A DNA stretch of 64,000 bases from Lateolabrax maculatus (Eukaryota > Chordata > Actinopteri > Acropomatiformes > Lateolabracidae). The translations under genes and the position numbers were made by a program. Of the stretch, positions 44,101 through 64,000 are shown piece by piece. The stretch lies in contig CM062197.1 of NCBI GenBank assembly GCA_031216445.1, forward strand, positions 1,174,501 through 1,238,500, read 5' to 3'. The notes under the pieces were generated by a model. The model worked only from the letters and a program-made list of their open reading frames with translations. It ran no database searches and had not been told where the DNA came from. Each line of letters begins with the position of its first letter. Position 1 is the stretch's first letter.

Positions 44101-45353
44101 ATATCATTTAGAACAAAATGTGTTAATTTATTCCACATTAAGAGAAGGTGCAGTGTGGCACCTTTTCAAAGTAAAGTGGGATTTGCTGCATGCTATTTTT
44201 GACAGTATATACATTTCGACAGTCGATAGTAGGAGTTTTTATTTTTGTTTTTTTTGTTTTTTTGTAACTTGGGTGAACTGACTTATTTAGACAGATCAAT
44301 TGTAGGCAGAAAATTGCAGCAGAGATACTCCTCAGAGATTATACACTCCTTGGCCACTTTATTAGGTTCACCTTTACAATCTAATGCAAACTAGTAAACA
44401 GCTCTGCCACATATTCTACCTTTACACAGTGTATAATGGCCAGTTTTTCTTAAAATGTATGAAAAAGCGTTTAGTGATACTGCCCTACAAAGGCAACAAG
44501 CCTTAACTCACCAAAGTAGAACTGTGAAACATGACTTTAAAGTTGTTTTGTTGTCCAGCCAGATGAATTGTAGGCAGAATATTGGAAATGTGGCAATTCT
44601 TAGTTTTTTATCCAAATAAAAATCTTGGGCTCAAACTTGATGTTTGACACTCGTTTTGGAAGTTAATGTACTCTGCCTTTGCATTGTCTGCGAAATGATC
44701 ATGGCACAATTAGGCTTGACATAATATAAATGAGAATGAATTAACGTGTATTTGAAGGTCTAAAAGGTGCATTACCAACTCACACATCATTAGGACCTAT
44801 TTTATGACCTCACAAAACGGCAAAATTTCTCTTCCTATTCCTTAAAGTTGCAACTGATTTTACAAAGCTAACAATAGATAACGATGCCCTAGGTTAAATA
44901 TCAGTAAACATTTTCAGATAAAACTTTGTTCAGGGGATAAAAGTTGTTGATGATGTGTGTAATTTTTGTAATAGATAATAAAAGTCACACTGTATAAATA
45001 AATTCACTTAGAAAGTAAAATGTATATTGTTATACTCGCTCTGTTGGTTGGTTGGTCCACAAAAATTTCCCAACCTTTAGCGACCAGAGTTTTCACCCTA
45101 GGAGGCCAATATTTGGCCTGTAGGTGGAGTCTGTGTTTGTGTATGGATAGGTAACACCCAAAATTAGGGGGGTAAGGCATTGAACTCCCCACTTACCTTC
45201 GGAGGAGAGAGCAAAGTTGGGTTCTCGGAGGCGCACTTGGTTAAAGGTTCCGAATAGTGGTTTAGAGCTGAAGAGCAACTGCTGACTCACGGTTGAGGAT
45301 CGTTCACCCACCAAGCCAGCAACCCGCGTGGCCCTGACGAGGTAGTAAACTTG

Positions 45354-45434
45354 TAATGATCCTTCTGCAGGTTCACCTAAGGAAACCTGTTACAACCTTT
45401 TACTTCCTCTAAATAGTCAAGTTTGGTCGTCTTT
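45354..45434 (-). pseudogene. 18S rRNA 3'-end remnant, copy 3
   Basis: Third copy of the remnant at 33024-33104, carried by unit 3. Confidence 0.8.
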
Positions 45435-46705
45435 GACCACCCACCCCCTATACTTAAGGCCCCCACTAATAACTCATAAACCGATTGTCGTAGACTCTTG
45501 TGTGAGGCATCATTGGACTCAGCAGAGGTTCCCTTTTCAGTGGTGTGGGTTAGCCCCGGCATCTCATTCTGGTGGTCTATCCGTTCATTTGTCCACAAAG
45601 CTGCACTCACCTTATAGCAACCGCAGCTTTCTACCTATGAGGCTGATATTTGCCATGGAGGTCAAGGGTCAAGTGTGAGGTTGAGACAACTTAGTCTGTC
45701 ATGCATTGTTTCGATCCTGTCTCTAATTCTCCTGTCATTTCAGATCCAGTCACTCCCTCCAGCCTCTGATTACCTTATTCCCCTTCACCTGAGTTCCCCA
45801 TGCTTACTCATCTGCATCCCATCCCCTCATTCGTCCCTCTGTGTAGTTATACCAGTTTAGTGGCACTCACTCCAGATTATCTAGAGTTTTTCGCCTAGCT
45901 TTTCAGTGTTCAGCAGAACAATCTGGCCAGTATAAACCCAGCCAACTCAAACCCTCTCGGACAGGAGTGAGGGGTCAAGCTGAAACCATTCAACGTCATG
46001 AATGGAATGAATGTTTTATAAGCCTCTGTAACATGTGACTGTCACCCATCTGTGTTTTTTGGGGGAAATACTTATATAAAATAATGCAGTGTTACTAGGC
46101 TAATAGATAGAAATACACATTAGTAAACTGGCGATCCCTGGTTTTAACCTTACTGTTCGTTGTACAAGGTATGTTATTAAAGTATGACTGTGGGTCTGGG
46201 AGTTCAGGTTGGGGGTTGGCAGGGATGGACGGCGATAGTTCAGGCTAGACGTTGGCATCCAAATGTGGTTCCGTGTCTCTGGGACACTGAGTCTCAGGGG
46301 GGCTGGACACCTTCCCGCGACCAAGCCGGGATAGCTTAGCTCTTATCCCAGCTCCCTTCCCTCTCCTCCTGGGGCGGTCACTCTGTTTGGTCCGGCTGGT
46401 CCTGCTGTTGATAATCTGATTATGTCTTTATTTCCTGTAACTTTAATGGAATACAGTTACAGTTTTTTTTGTATCCTACTGTTACTTCCAAAGCCTGCTA
46501 AGAGTATATCACACAATACAAATGAACTGCATGTATAGTATTTCAGTTGCGTAACTACCTCTCTAAATTAAGATCCCATCATCAATTTAATTACAAATAA
46601 AAAAAAATTTACCAACCACCCGTCTCAGTAAACATAAAACATGATTTCTCATAAATCTTCCAAGAAAGATGCTGTTCTCGTGAGATATGATGCCATTGAG
46701 AAATG

Positions 46706-46750
46706 TGATGGTATCACGTGAAGTGAGTGTGAGGTTTGACTTTTTAAAAC
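46706..46750 (+). promoter_or_regulatory. putative promoter of receptor I
   Basis: Same block as for G and H: TGATGG, TATCACGTGAAGTGA, GTGTGAGG, TTTTAAAAC. Confidence 0.6.
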
Positions 46751-47091
46751 ACCTGTGAGGACTGTAAAACCCTGCAGACCAGTTCTGCTCACATGCCCTC
46801 TAGCATACGAACTGTCTGCACAGGGTAAATGTATGTATGTGGATCATTTGCTGTTTTGCATTTGAACTCAATAGACATCTCTGCAAAGATGATGGATGAT
46901 GGTTTTGTATTCTTCTAAGAGTACAAACTTTATTAGAGATTCATTGTGTTTCTGTGTTAAAATTACATCAAAAGGTTAATAGATTTTCTAGGTCTTAAAT
47001 GCTATTTCAATTTTTTCAAATGTTTTATATATGTGGATAAAACCTTTTAGTTTCACCTCGATTCGAGGGGTTCCATAATTGTCTCTCTAAT

Positions 47092-48048
47092 ATGTCATAT
47101 GCAACTTCCTCTCAGAGCAACATCACCGTTGGACTACAGTACCGGGGAATACTGGAAATTGTGCTGTCTTCTGCTCCAATTACAGCGTCATGCTGTGTGT
47201 TCCTCTTCATTAATGTCACCATGTTATTCACCTTGAGGAGTAAACCTGTGTTTTGTGAGACCTCCCGTTACATTCTTCTGTTTAACCTCCTTTTTGCAGA
47301 CACTGTACAGATGGCACTCAGCCAGTTGATGTACCTACTGGCTGCTTGTAGAATAAGACTCACATATCCTGTATGTGGCGTTCTCACCATGCTCGCCTAT
47401 CTCACAAATGAAGTCTCCCCTCTCACACTGGTGGTGATGTCTCTGGAGAGATATGTAGCTGTGTGTTACCCACTGAGGCACGCTACCATCATCACCATCA
47501 GAAACACAGGAGTGGCTATCACCGTGGTTTGGGCTTTCAGTTCACTAAACGTCTTCATTCGAGTTCTTTTGCTGTTAGAGTTTCCGTTTGAAGACCTGCA
47601 GAGCCTGCAGATGACAGACGTTTGTGCTGACATAGCTATGTTTCTTGGCCCAGTGTCTGATGATTACGACAAAGCCTACACTTATTTTCTGTTTCTATCA
47701 GCTGGTGTAGCAGTCACTTCCTCCTATATCGGTGTGATGATAGCAGCCAGGTCGGCCTCCACAGACAAAGCTTCAGCCCGTAAGACTCGTAACACCCTGC
47801 TGCTGCATCTGGTGCAGCTGGGCCTCAGTCTCTCCTCAACTATTCACAACCCATTGTTCATAGCTATCTCAAGAAGCCTTGACAGAGTAGGAATTTTTCG
47901 CATTCAGAGTATTCTTTATGTGTGTATTATCCTTTTCCCCAGATGTCTGAGCACTCTTATCTATGGCATCAGAGACCAGACCATCAGACCCGTCCTCATT
48001 TTCAATCTCTGCTGTCGACTGAAACTGTCTCACACGAGGCTACATTAA
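47092..48048 (+). CDS. odorant receptor I (or131-2-like GPCR)
   Basis: Intact 318-residue receptor of the G/H subtype. It differs from H at a few sites: Thr for Ile in MLFTLRSK (TM1 end), VQMALSQLMYLLAACRIRLT in TM2/ECL1, Ile for Met in CADIAM of ECL2, and Ser for Gly in FRIQSILYV. The TM1 and TM2 changes match B-F residues, so this gene carries converted or ancestral states there. ERY, KTRNTLLLH and FPRCLSTLIYG are intact. It is the native 5' neighbour of trappc14, with about 1.5 kb between stop and trappc14 start. Ligand unknown. Confidence 0.92.
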   Translation: MSYATSSQSNITVGLQYRGILEIVLSSAPITASCCVFLFINVTMLFTLRSKPVFCETSRYILLFNLLFADTVQMALSQLMYLLAACRIRLTYPVCGVLTMLAYLTNEVSPLTLVVMSLERYVAVCYPLRHATIITIRNTGVAITVVWAFSSLNVFIRVLLLLEFPFEDLQSLQMTDVCADIAMFLGPVSDDYDKAYTYFLFLSAGVAVTSSYIGVMIAARSASTDKASARKTRNTLLLHLVQLGLSLSSTIHNPLFIAISRSLDRVGIFRIQSILYVCIILFPRCLSTLIYGIRDQTIRPVLIFNLCCRLKLSHTRLH

Positions 48049-48352
48049 ATTATTCCAGCAGTATGTGCCGTCATAAATCTAGTGAGTCCTCTGCAGGCGA
48101 CACCGTTCTCTAACCCCGACCTAACATAACTTTAAACTGCCTTTGAATCCCTACATCACCCAAGTGAAGAGCAGATACTCTGCAGCTACTGACCTGATAT
48201 GAGAAGAATCTCCTGTAATTTTTTTTTTACTTTATTCCTTAAAGGTAATAACTGAGTGGTAGATAGATGACAGTGCTCTTCAGATGTGAGCCGTGACGAA
48301 TAGTATTACAATGTTAATAGGTCTGACCTGAGTGTATTGAACTAAGCAAAGG

Positions 48353-48782
48353 TCATTTTTGTTTCTTATGAATTCAACTTTTAAGGGGAAGAAAGGTTTA
48401 TTTCTACTTTCAAAAGTTAACATAGTCTCAAGATCCACTTTTCGTGTGTTTTATGAAACATATCTTTTAAATAAACTGTCAGAACCCTTACATAAAGTCC
48501 CTCAGGAGTTGTTTGTCATTAATTATATTAAATGTGGGGCTATTTATTAATATCTATCACTGCACTGTAGCTGCACCGTAATGTTTTTTTCTTTTTATTC
48601 CATTTAATTCAATTTTAGCTCATTTTTCTCTTCTATTTTATTTAGATTTATTTTCCATTTCTATGTATCTTGTGAATATTGCTTGGTGTTTCTTTTGTGT
48701 CTTGTTTCAATGTCTTTTTATCTCCTGTGTGAAGCAGGTTGAATTGCCTTGTTGTTGAAAGGTGCTAAACAAATAAACATAG
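48353..48782 (+). mobile_element. L2-like LINE 3' remnant, unit 3
   Basis: Copy of 36061-36490 within unit 3. Confidence 0.65.
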
Positions 48783-49573
48783 TTTAGAAGAAGTAATGCT
48801 AGTTAACCTAATGTTAGTTAAATGTTTGGCTACTGTTTTATCATGCGAGCTATCTAATCTTCTTCACATCACCTGGTGTCCTCCATTTTCAAAATGCAAA
48901 TTGAGAATTTTAAGTTTTGCTTTACTCTGTTTTGACAGATTCAATTCACCCAGCTGGCTGATACATTAAATGACAATTTGAGTATCAGTTGCTTGAAGTT
49001 TTTCTGTCAATCAACTTATTCATTGATATATTGTACACTGCAATGAAATAAAGCATTATATGATAAAAAGAGATATAATCTAACAAATGTCAAAGTGAGG
49101 AACATATCTCAAGCAGAGGAGAGTTCAGCACAGCTCTTTTTAAGGTTTTGGTGATGTACATATGGATATTTATCCTACAGTATCACTTCTACAATGACTA
49201 ATAATTATGAATAACTATGAAGAAAACAATTTACGATCAAGCCTCGCTGTATTTTTTCATTTCTATAATTTCAGCTTTCTGCGGTGTTTTGTGTGAATTG
49301 ACTGTAGCCTATATGTTGAAAAGGATTCTGACATGCTTTCCCTTCTTTTTAAGCTGTGATCTGACTGTTTGATGATGATAAAGATAAAGAACCACCGTGT
49401 GTCTCCGCTGCGGGGCGCGATGCTCTGATGCTTCCACGTCTGTGCGCCCCAGACAATGCCCGAGCTTTTATTTTGAAAGTGTGCGCAGGAAGTGTGTGTT
49501 TTATTGTTCGGGTCTCGGTGCTTTGACTGTGGTCCTTCCCCCCCCCCCCGCTCAGCCTCCTCCGGTCGTCGCC

Positions 49574-59147
<9,574 letters not shown>

Positions 59148-60499
59148 GGAGCAAGGAAGCAAGGAGGGCAGGAAGGAGGACGAGGACACCTCGAAAGAAG
59201 AAAATACACTTTGTTTTCATTTGGAAAACAAAAAAAGGACATTTTAATTGAAATTTTACTGAAGTTGTAACAGAAAAACACCTGAAACACGGTGGGATGA
59301 GCCTCATAGGAAGAAAGGACTCCACTTCAGCTTCTGAAGCTTTGTGAAAAAACATTTTCATTTCAACAGGAACAAAGAAACTGACACAGTCCACGCTTTA
59401 AATGAAATATGTAACGTCATGTATTATCATGTGTCTGTATTACTTAACGGGACACTCGAGGTGGGACACGGTGCAGAGGAAATAATCACACAGGAAGAAG
59501 TCGCTGAATTTGCCTTTTATTTCAGTGTTATTATCAGTCTGTTCACAATCAGTATCAACAGGTTTCAGCTCTTCATCGACATGTTTAATGAAGTATGATG
59601 TAAAATAACAAATGGTCACAGCTTCCTGTTTTCTTCATTTCACAAAGTGTTTGCATCAGACGTGTTGGTGGCGACGTCTCAGCCACTGGATGGATTGTGA
59701 TGAAATGTGGTTCAGACGTCTGTTTCCCTCAGGATGAAAGCTACTCATGTAGCGCCACCATCAGGTCGACATGCGAATGTGTCCAGTACTTCCTCTACAA
59801 CATGGCGGTAGACTCTTGTTCATGAGTAACTGTCTGACTTGCAAAAAAGTGGTAAAAGTTTAACAATGTTCGGCCTGATGAACCCTAACAGACACTGCAA
59901 CAGCAAAAAAAAAGAAGCATTTAAGCTTCACAGACGATAAAATTAATTTACCATTTTTGTCATTTTACTCCAGTTTTCAGTTCTGCTGATGTGTTATTAG
60001 TGTTTTCATCTTAGACGTGTGTGTGTTCAAGAAACACAGTGAAGCAACACACGATGTGATGCAGTTTAAATCTTTCTTCAGCTCGGCGCAAAATACAGCG
60101 TTTGTTTAGATTAGAGAAACATGAGCGAGAGGAACTTATGTTTGCAGCTTGTACGTTATTGATTAGTGGTTTAACAGAAAGTTATTTTGGTCTATTTAAA
60201 GTTTACAGCCGCTCTGACTGTAATAAAAGCAGACATGATTTGACTGAGATGGATCATCTTTCAACCCAATGCAAGTAGATTTTTATAGAGATAACCAAGT
60301 CTCAGAGGTTTTATAGCCACAATATAATCGTGTCAGCAAAGAAGGAAAATTAACACATTTAAGTTAAAAACTGGTCTGATGGAGAAAATCAGTAAAAGAC
60401 GACAAAATTAGGAATCAGGAATGTAAATATTAAAATCACTGATTATCACATACAGCGGTTTGATTTTATAAAATAATGATTGTCGTTTGATTGAGTGAT
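59148..60499. other. trappc14 3' UTR and convergent intergenic region
   Basis: About 1.35 kb between the trappc14 stop and the lipoxygenase stop. It contains a dispersed repeat fragment (59670-59780). No further gene seen. Confidence 0.6.
60222..60227 (+). promoter_or_regulatory. candidate poly(A) signal for trappc14
   Basis: AATAAA about 1.08 kb after the trappc14 stop codon. It would give a ~1.1 kb 3' UTR. Not confirmed by transcripts. Confidence 0.4.
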
Positions 60500-63400
60500 T
60501 TAAATGGCCACGCTGTTCTCGATGTGTGCAGGACTGAGGTAAGGATACGGCAGCTCCAGTTGGCTGTTGCGCTCTGTGATGTCATCAGAAATGGCCTTGA
60601 GTTCAGCCTGCACCTCCTCCACCAGCCGGCGGTGGGCGTCGTCCCTGAAGACGGCCTCCTTGTAGTGACACAGAGGAACCTGCAGGGGGAGACGCTCAGT
60701 ATTAGCTGGCCAGAAGGGACCCAAGTGGTTCAGGTGTTGGTCCAGTTTCAGGCAAGCTGCAACTTCTGGTGTCTGAAAGTGAAGCCAGTGCTGAAGCGCC
60801 ATAAACCTGCGTTCTCTCTAATGACCAGCAGGGGGCGACTCCACTGGCTGCTAACAGAAGTCAGATTGTATAGAAGTCAATGAGAAAATGACCCGACTTC
60901 TCACCTGATTTATTACCTCAAGAAACATTTTCCTCATGAGTTTATGGTCTCAGTTGCTAGTTTCAAGTCTTCTTCAGTACAGCAGGATGTTCAATTAGTA
61001 AATTATGGTCCCGTTTAGAGGAAAATAGACGATAAAGCAGCGTATGCTTTAGGGCGGGGCAACCTTGTGAACGACAATTTGCTACCACAGCGGCCGCCCA
61101 TCAGGATCGAGGCAGCGCCTCCCTCTCGTCCAAATAACATCACTACTGGTTAGAGAAAACCAAGATGGCGATTGGGAAATCGCCAAACTCGCGGCTTCAA
61201 AATGGTAGGGTCCACTTTTATTATAATCATCGCTATTTGAGAAGACAGAGATGATGGCGCTACCACTTTTGCTCGTGCACGTTTTTTTTAAATAAATATA
61301 AGAAAAGATAAGATAATACTTTATTGATCCCCAGAGAGGAAATTGATGTGGTGCAGCAGATAGTAGAATAAAGAAATGTAATAGATCTGAAAGGTTTTGT
61401 GTTGCTTTTGTTTGTGGGTGGAACCTCACAAAGTTGAGGGTGGGCTGCGACAGCAGAGTCAGCACCGTCAGGACGCGACAGGTCGAGTTCACATCCGGCA
61501 GGAAGGACAAGATGTCGTCCTCCGTCACCGAGCCTTTGACCTGCGGAGGAGGACGCAACATGGAGGCCGGACAGTTCGGCATCCAGAGGGCGAAATCCAA
61601 CTGGAGGACACAAAGAGAGACAAGTGAGACAGACAGCTGAGCGAGACAGCAAAGCACAGCAGAGAAACGTTCCTTTAAAAGGCCCATTAAAGATAATAAT
61701 GTCTTTAAAGGGAAAGTTCACCCCAAAATCTAAGTTTAAGATCGAGTTTTAGAGATGCCTGCCTTATCTCTCTCTCTCCAGATATCATGACCTGGTTACT
61801 CAGAATAATCCACAGACATTGATGTGACCAGTGTATGTAGTTCATGTAAGTTCATATAGGAACTATTTACTTTCTACTGAACTTCACCCACCAACCGTAT
61901 CACCGCGCCTGGGCATTGTCACTCGGCAGGCGAGTTGGGCTGACCTCCATTATATCATAGAGGAAGTCACCTCTATGGCCAATATCTCTAAAACTCGGCA
62001 GCTCACACCAAAACAATCTCGATGGATAAACAGCACCGCAGGGAAGAGAAAAAATATGTATTTTTGATTTTTGGGTGAACTGTCCCTTTAAAGAAACTCA
62101 GTGACATCACTTGAGTCAGCGTCGGTTAGGGCTGAAGACTTCGAGTTAGAAAGGTAAAACGCCATGTTGGTGTGGAGGTGTAACCTACATAACACACACC
62201 AGTCTCCCACACAACCATCAGCGGTCCAGTTGCATTGTGGGTAACGTAGGCGGCAGGTTTTCACAAAGAAGAAAGTACAAATACTGACTACGCACTTTAG
62301 TTTTCAGGTATCTGTAGTTTATTGAGTATTTATTTTTCTGACAACCCTACTTTTATCACAAATATCTGAACTTTACAGTCGTAACTTTAGTTTTAATGTG
62401 TCAAAAGAGAATTATCAATTGTTTTTATTTTGCATCATTGCGCGCCACCTTTCCAACTTCAAGACTGATTTTAACCTGAATGGACAATAACACGCAGAAA
62501 AGATGATTCCTCAGTGGATATCAAGCACGACAGACGTAACAAGAGATGTCCTGCAGGTCGCCCACCTGGGAGAAGTTAACCGCTGCATGTAGAGCTGAAC
62601 AGGAGAAGATGATCATGGTGACAAACTGGGACACTTCTGCTTTGGTCTGAAAAGACTGAGGGAAACCTGAAGGACGAGAGGAGACGCAAGACAGCTGTCA
62701 GACTTCCTCACAGCTTATTTTCTGCTTCTTACCGGTTTGTTGACAGACGGTGATCCACTTGTCTGTCTCTCTAACAGACAAACACACCTGAGTCGTGTGT
62801 GAAGCCGTGTGCATTGATGTCGGTGATCCAGTGTTGCAGCTCAGAGTCCTGCTTCACCTCAGCGTCTCCACTGTAATACACATCCAGCCAGCTGACCACA
62901 AACCTGCCGCACACACACACACGAACACACAGCTCATCTCCTGCGATGCGTGAGGCAGAAATCCAGAAATAATGGAGTTTATTTCTTTATTCCTAAAAAC
63001 ACTGATGTTAAGTTGACCAGGAAGAGAAAAATGTGATGTTGATATAAAATTTCTTCTTCAACCGAGGAGTCAGTTACACTCATCACAACACTTTTCTACA
63101 AAACTGACCCTGTTGGGAAGTTTTATCCAAAAAAAGGGAGTTTGATCATTTTTCTTTCCCTTTATCTTCCGTTATCCATTCTGCTACGTCAAACTTGTGT
63201 GTTTTTGAACTACATCGGATCGGCTGCTGGGAAAAAACTGCACTGATGCAGAAACAGTGCAGCTGGTCTGATCACCTGGAGGAGGTGTGTTTGTTACCTG
63301 TGCAGTGCGTCCCAGACTCTCAGTGCGTCCTGGGCGTAGTAGCTCTGTGGCAGTCTGTCCACACCGCGGTCCACCAGGTCATCGGGGACACACAGAGATC

Positions 63401-63639
63401 GATAATAAATCCTCTCTGACGCCCGGGACAGGAGAACCGGTAACGCCTCCAGACCAGAGCTAGTTGCCTGGAGGGACGAAACCAACACGATGACAGGTAA
63501 CTGCACTGCAGCCCCTCCCTCTTTAATATCCCTGGTACAGGTGAGGACGTACCTTATCAAACACGCCGCCAGTAGCCAGCAGCGAGGCTCTGGCCTGGGC
63601 GTTTATCTGTAGGGACGTCCTGACATGTGGCATCAGCAG
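60500..63639 (-). CDS. animal lipoxygenase (ALOX family), C-terminal six exons
   Basis: Lipoxygenases add O2 to polyunsaturated fatty acids such as arachidonate, using a non-haem iron. Six minus-strand exons join in phase: 63553-63639, 63298-63467, 62788-62903, 62566-62666, 61430-61600, 60500-60679. They code for about 272 residues, equal to the last 40% of a ~670-residue enzyme. Visible strings: LLMPHVRTSLQINAQARASL, SLCVPDDL and VWDALHRFVVSWLDVYYSGD; ALHAAVNFSQ, holding the conserved His and Asn iron ligands; WMPNCPASMLRPPPQVKG; and a LELPYPYLSP...NSVAI end whose terminal Ile is the last iron ligand. The two upstream His ligands and the PLAT domain lie beyond the window. Closest by eye to the 5/12-lipoxygenase type; the subtype is not resolved. 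It faces trappc14 tail to tail. Confidence 0.93.
60690..61080. repeat. dispersed fish repeats in lipoxygenase intron
   Basis: The stretch 60775-60935 is related to 5370-5560 (CTCTCTAATGACCAGCAGGG, GTCAGATTGTATAGAAGTCA). The flanking sequence is probably part of the same family. Confidence 0.6.
61303..61360. repeat. short dispersed repeat end
   Basis: GATAAGATAATACTTTATTG followed by ATCCCCAGAGAGGAAATT, a common tail of fish retroelements in antisense. No more of an element is visible here. Confidence 0.45.
61703..62093. mobile_element. MITE with ~28-bp inverted repeats
   Basis: The left end CTTTAAAGGGAAAGTTCACC and the right end GGTGAACTGTCCCTTTAAAG are inverted repeats with one mismatch, and the match extends inward to ~28 bp as CCAAAATC/GATTTTTGG. 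About 390 bases, no coding capacity; lies in a lipoxygenase intron. It looks like a non-autonomous DNA transposon. Target duplication not clear. Confidence 0.75.
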
Positions 63640-64000
63640 CTGTCCACCAAAACAGCCAATCAGAGAAGACAAGACTGATCAAAAGACAACATACTGCACG
63701 TGTAAGACAAACAGAAACAACATTATTAAAAACCTTGAAAAACCTTGAACCGTGAAGCGCTTTCGATAAAAGCACTTTATAAAAATGTATGATATGTTTG
63801 TATTTCTTACATTGTTATTATACAAATATCAATTATAGCAGCTTTAATAAACACATGAATACAAACATTAAAACTTGGTATATATGGAGGAGCTGCAGCA
63901 GCAAACATCTGAACTCATACCGGTACCGGCAGCTGGAATTCAGTACTCGGTTGTGCCGACGTAATTCGGTCGGTAAGCATTTTTCAGTGAACTGAACCTA
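63640..64000. other. lipoxygenase intron, no feature recognised
   Basis: No further lipoxygenase exon could be found before the window ends. The next upstream exon, which should hold the first two His iron ligands, is presumably beyond 64000. Confidence 0.6.

Noticed and set aside
31000..49000. Possible CRISPR-like or phage-like array suggested by regular repeats
   Set aside because: The repeats are 6 kb gene-bearing units in a vertebrate genome; no short spaced repeats are present.

Overview
The window is nuclear DNA of a teleost fish, most likely a spiny-rayed (percomorph) fish. Three things point there: a tandem cluster of single-exon fish odorant receptor genes; fish-type mobile elements (Rex1-like and L2-like LINEs, chromoviral Ty3/gypsy, Tc1-like, small SINEs and MITEs); and two conserved vertebrate multi-exon genes at the right edge.

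Positions 1-49,300 hold the receptor cluster, all on the + strand. Nine receptors read open (called A to I here): A 2189-3148, B 7114-8082, C 12763-13731, D 19545-20543, E 21950-22948, F 30772-31770, G 34762-35718, H 40931-41887, I 47092-48048. All carry a SLERYVAVCYPLRHA motif after TM3 and an LPRCLSxLIYG motif in TM7, as in the or131-2-like group. Three rounds of local duplication are visible. B and C lie in consecutive ~6.0 and ~5.6 kb units. D, E and F lie in ~2.4 kb units, the third split by a 6.4 kb LINE that itself carries a Ty3/gypsy element and a solo LTR. G, H and I lie in three ~6.1 kb units. Eight of the nine genes share a short promoter-like block (CRE or E-box, then a GTGTGAGG box and a TATA-like stretch), and A has a variant.

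The right third holds trappc14 (C7orf43/MAP11, TRAPPII subunit), 13 coding exons on the + strand at 49574-59147. I could chain every exon in phase to a 604-residue product. Tail to tail with it, on the - strand, lie the last six exons of an animal lipoxygenase (60500-63639); its 5' part is beyond the window.

The most unusual structure links the two regions. The duplication that made units G and H broke inside receptor F's coding sequence at one end and inside trappc14 exon 1 at the other. Each of the two internal junctions therefore holds the trappc14 promoter and start codon, then a 49-base piece of trappc14 exon 2, then the 3' half of a receptor gene. Each G/H/I unit also carries an antisense remnant of the 3' end of 18S rRNA. 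All function statements come from family recognition by eye; no database search was run.
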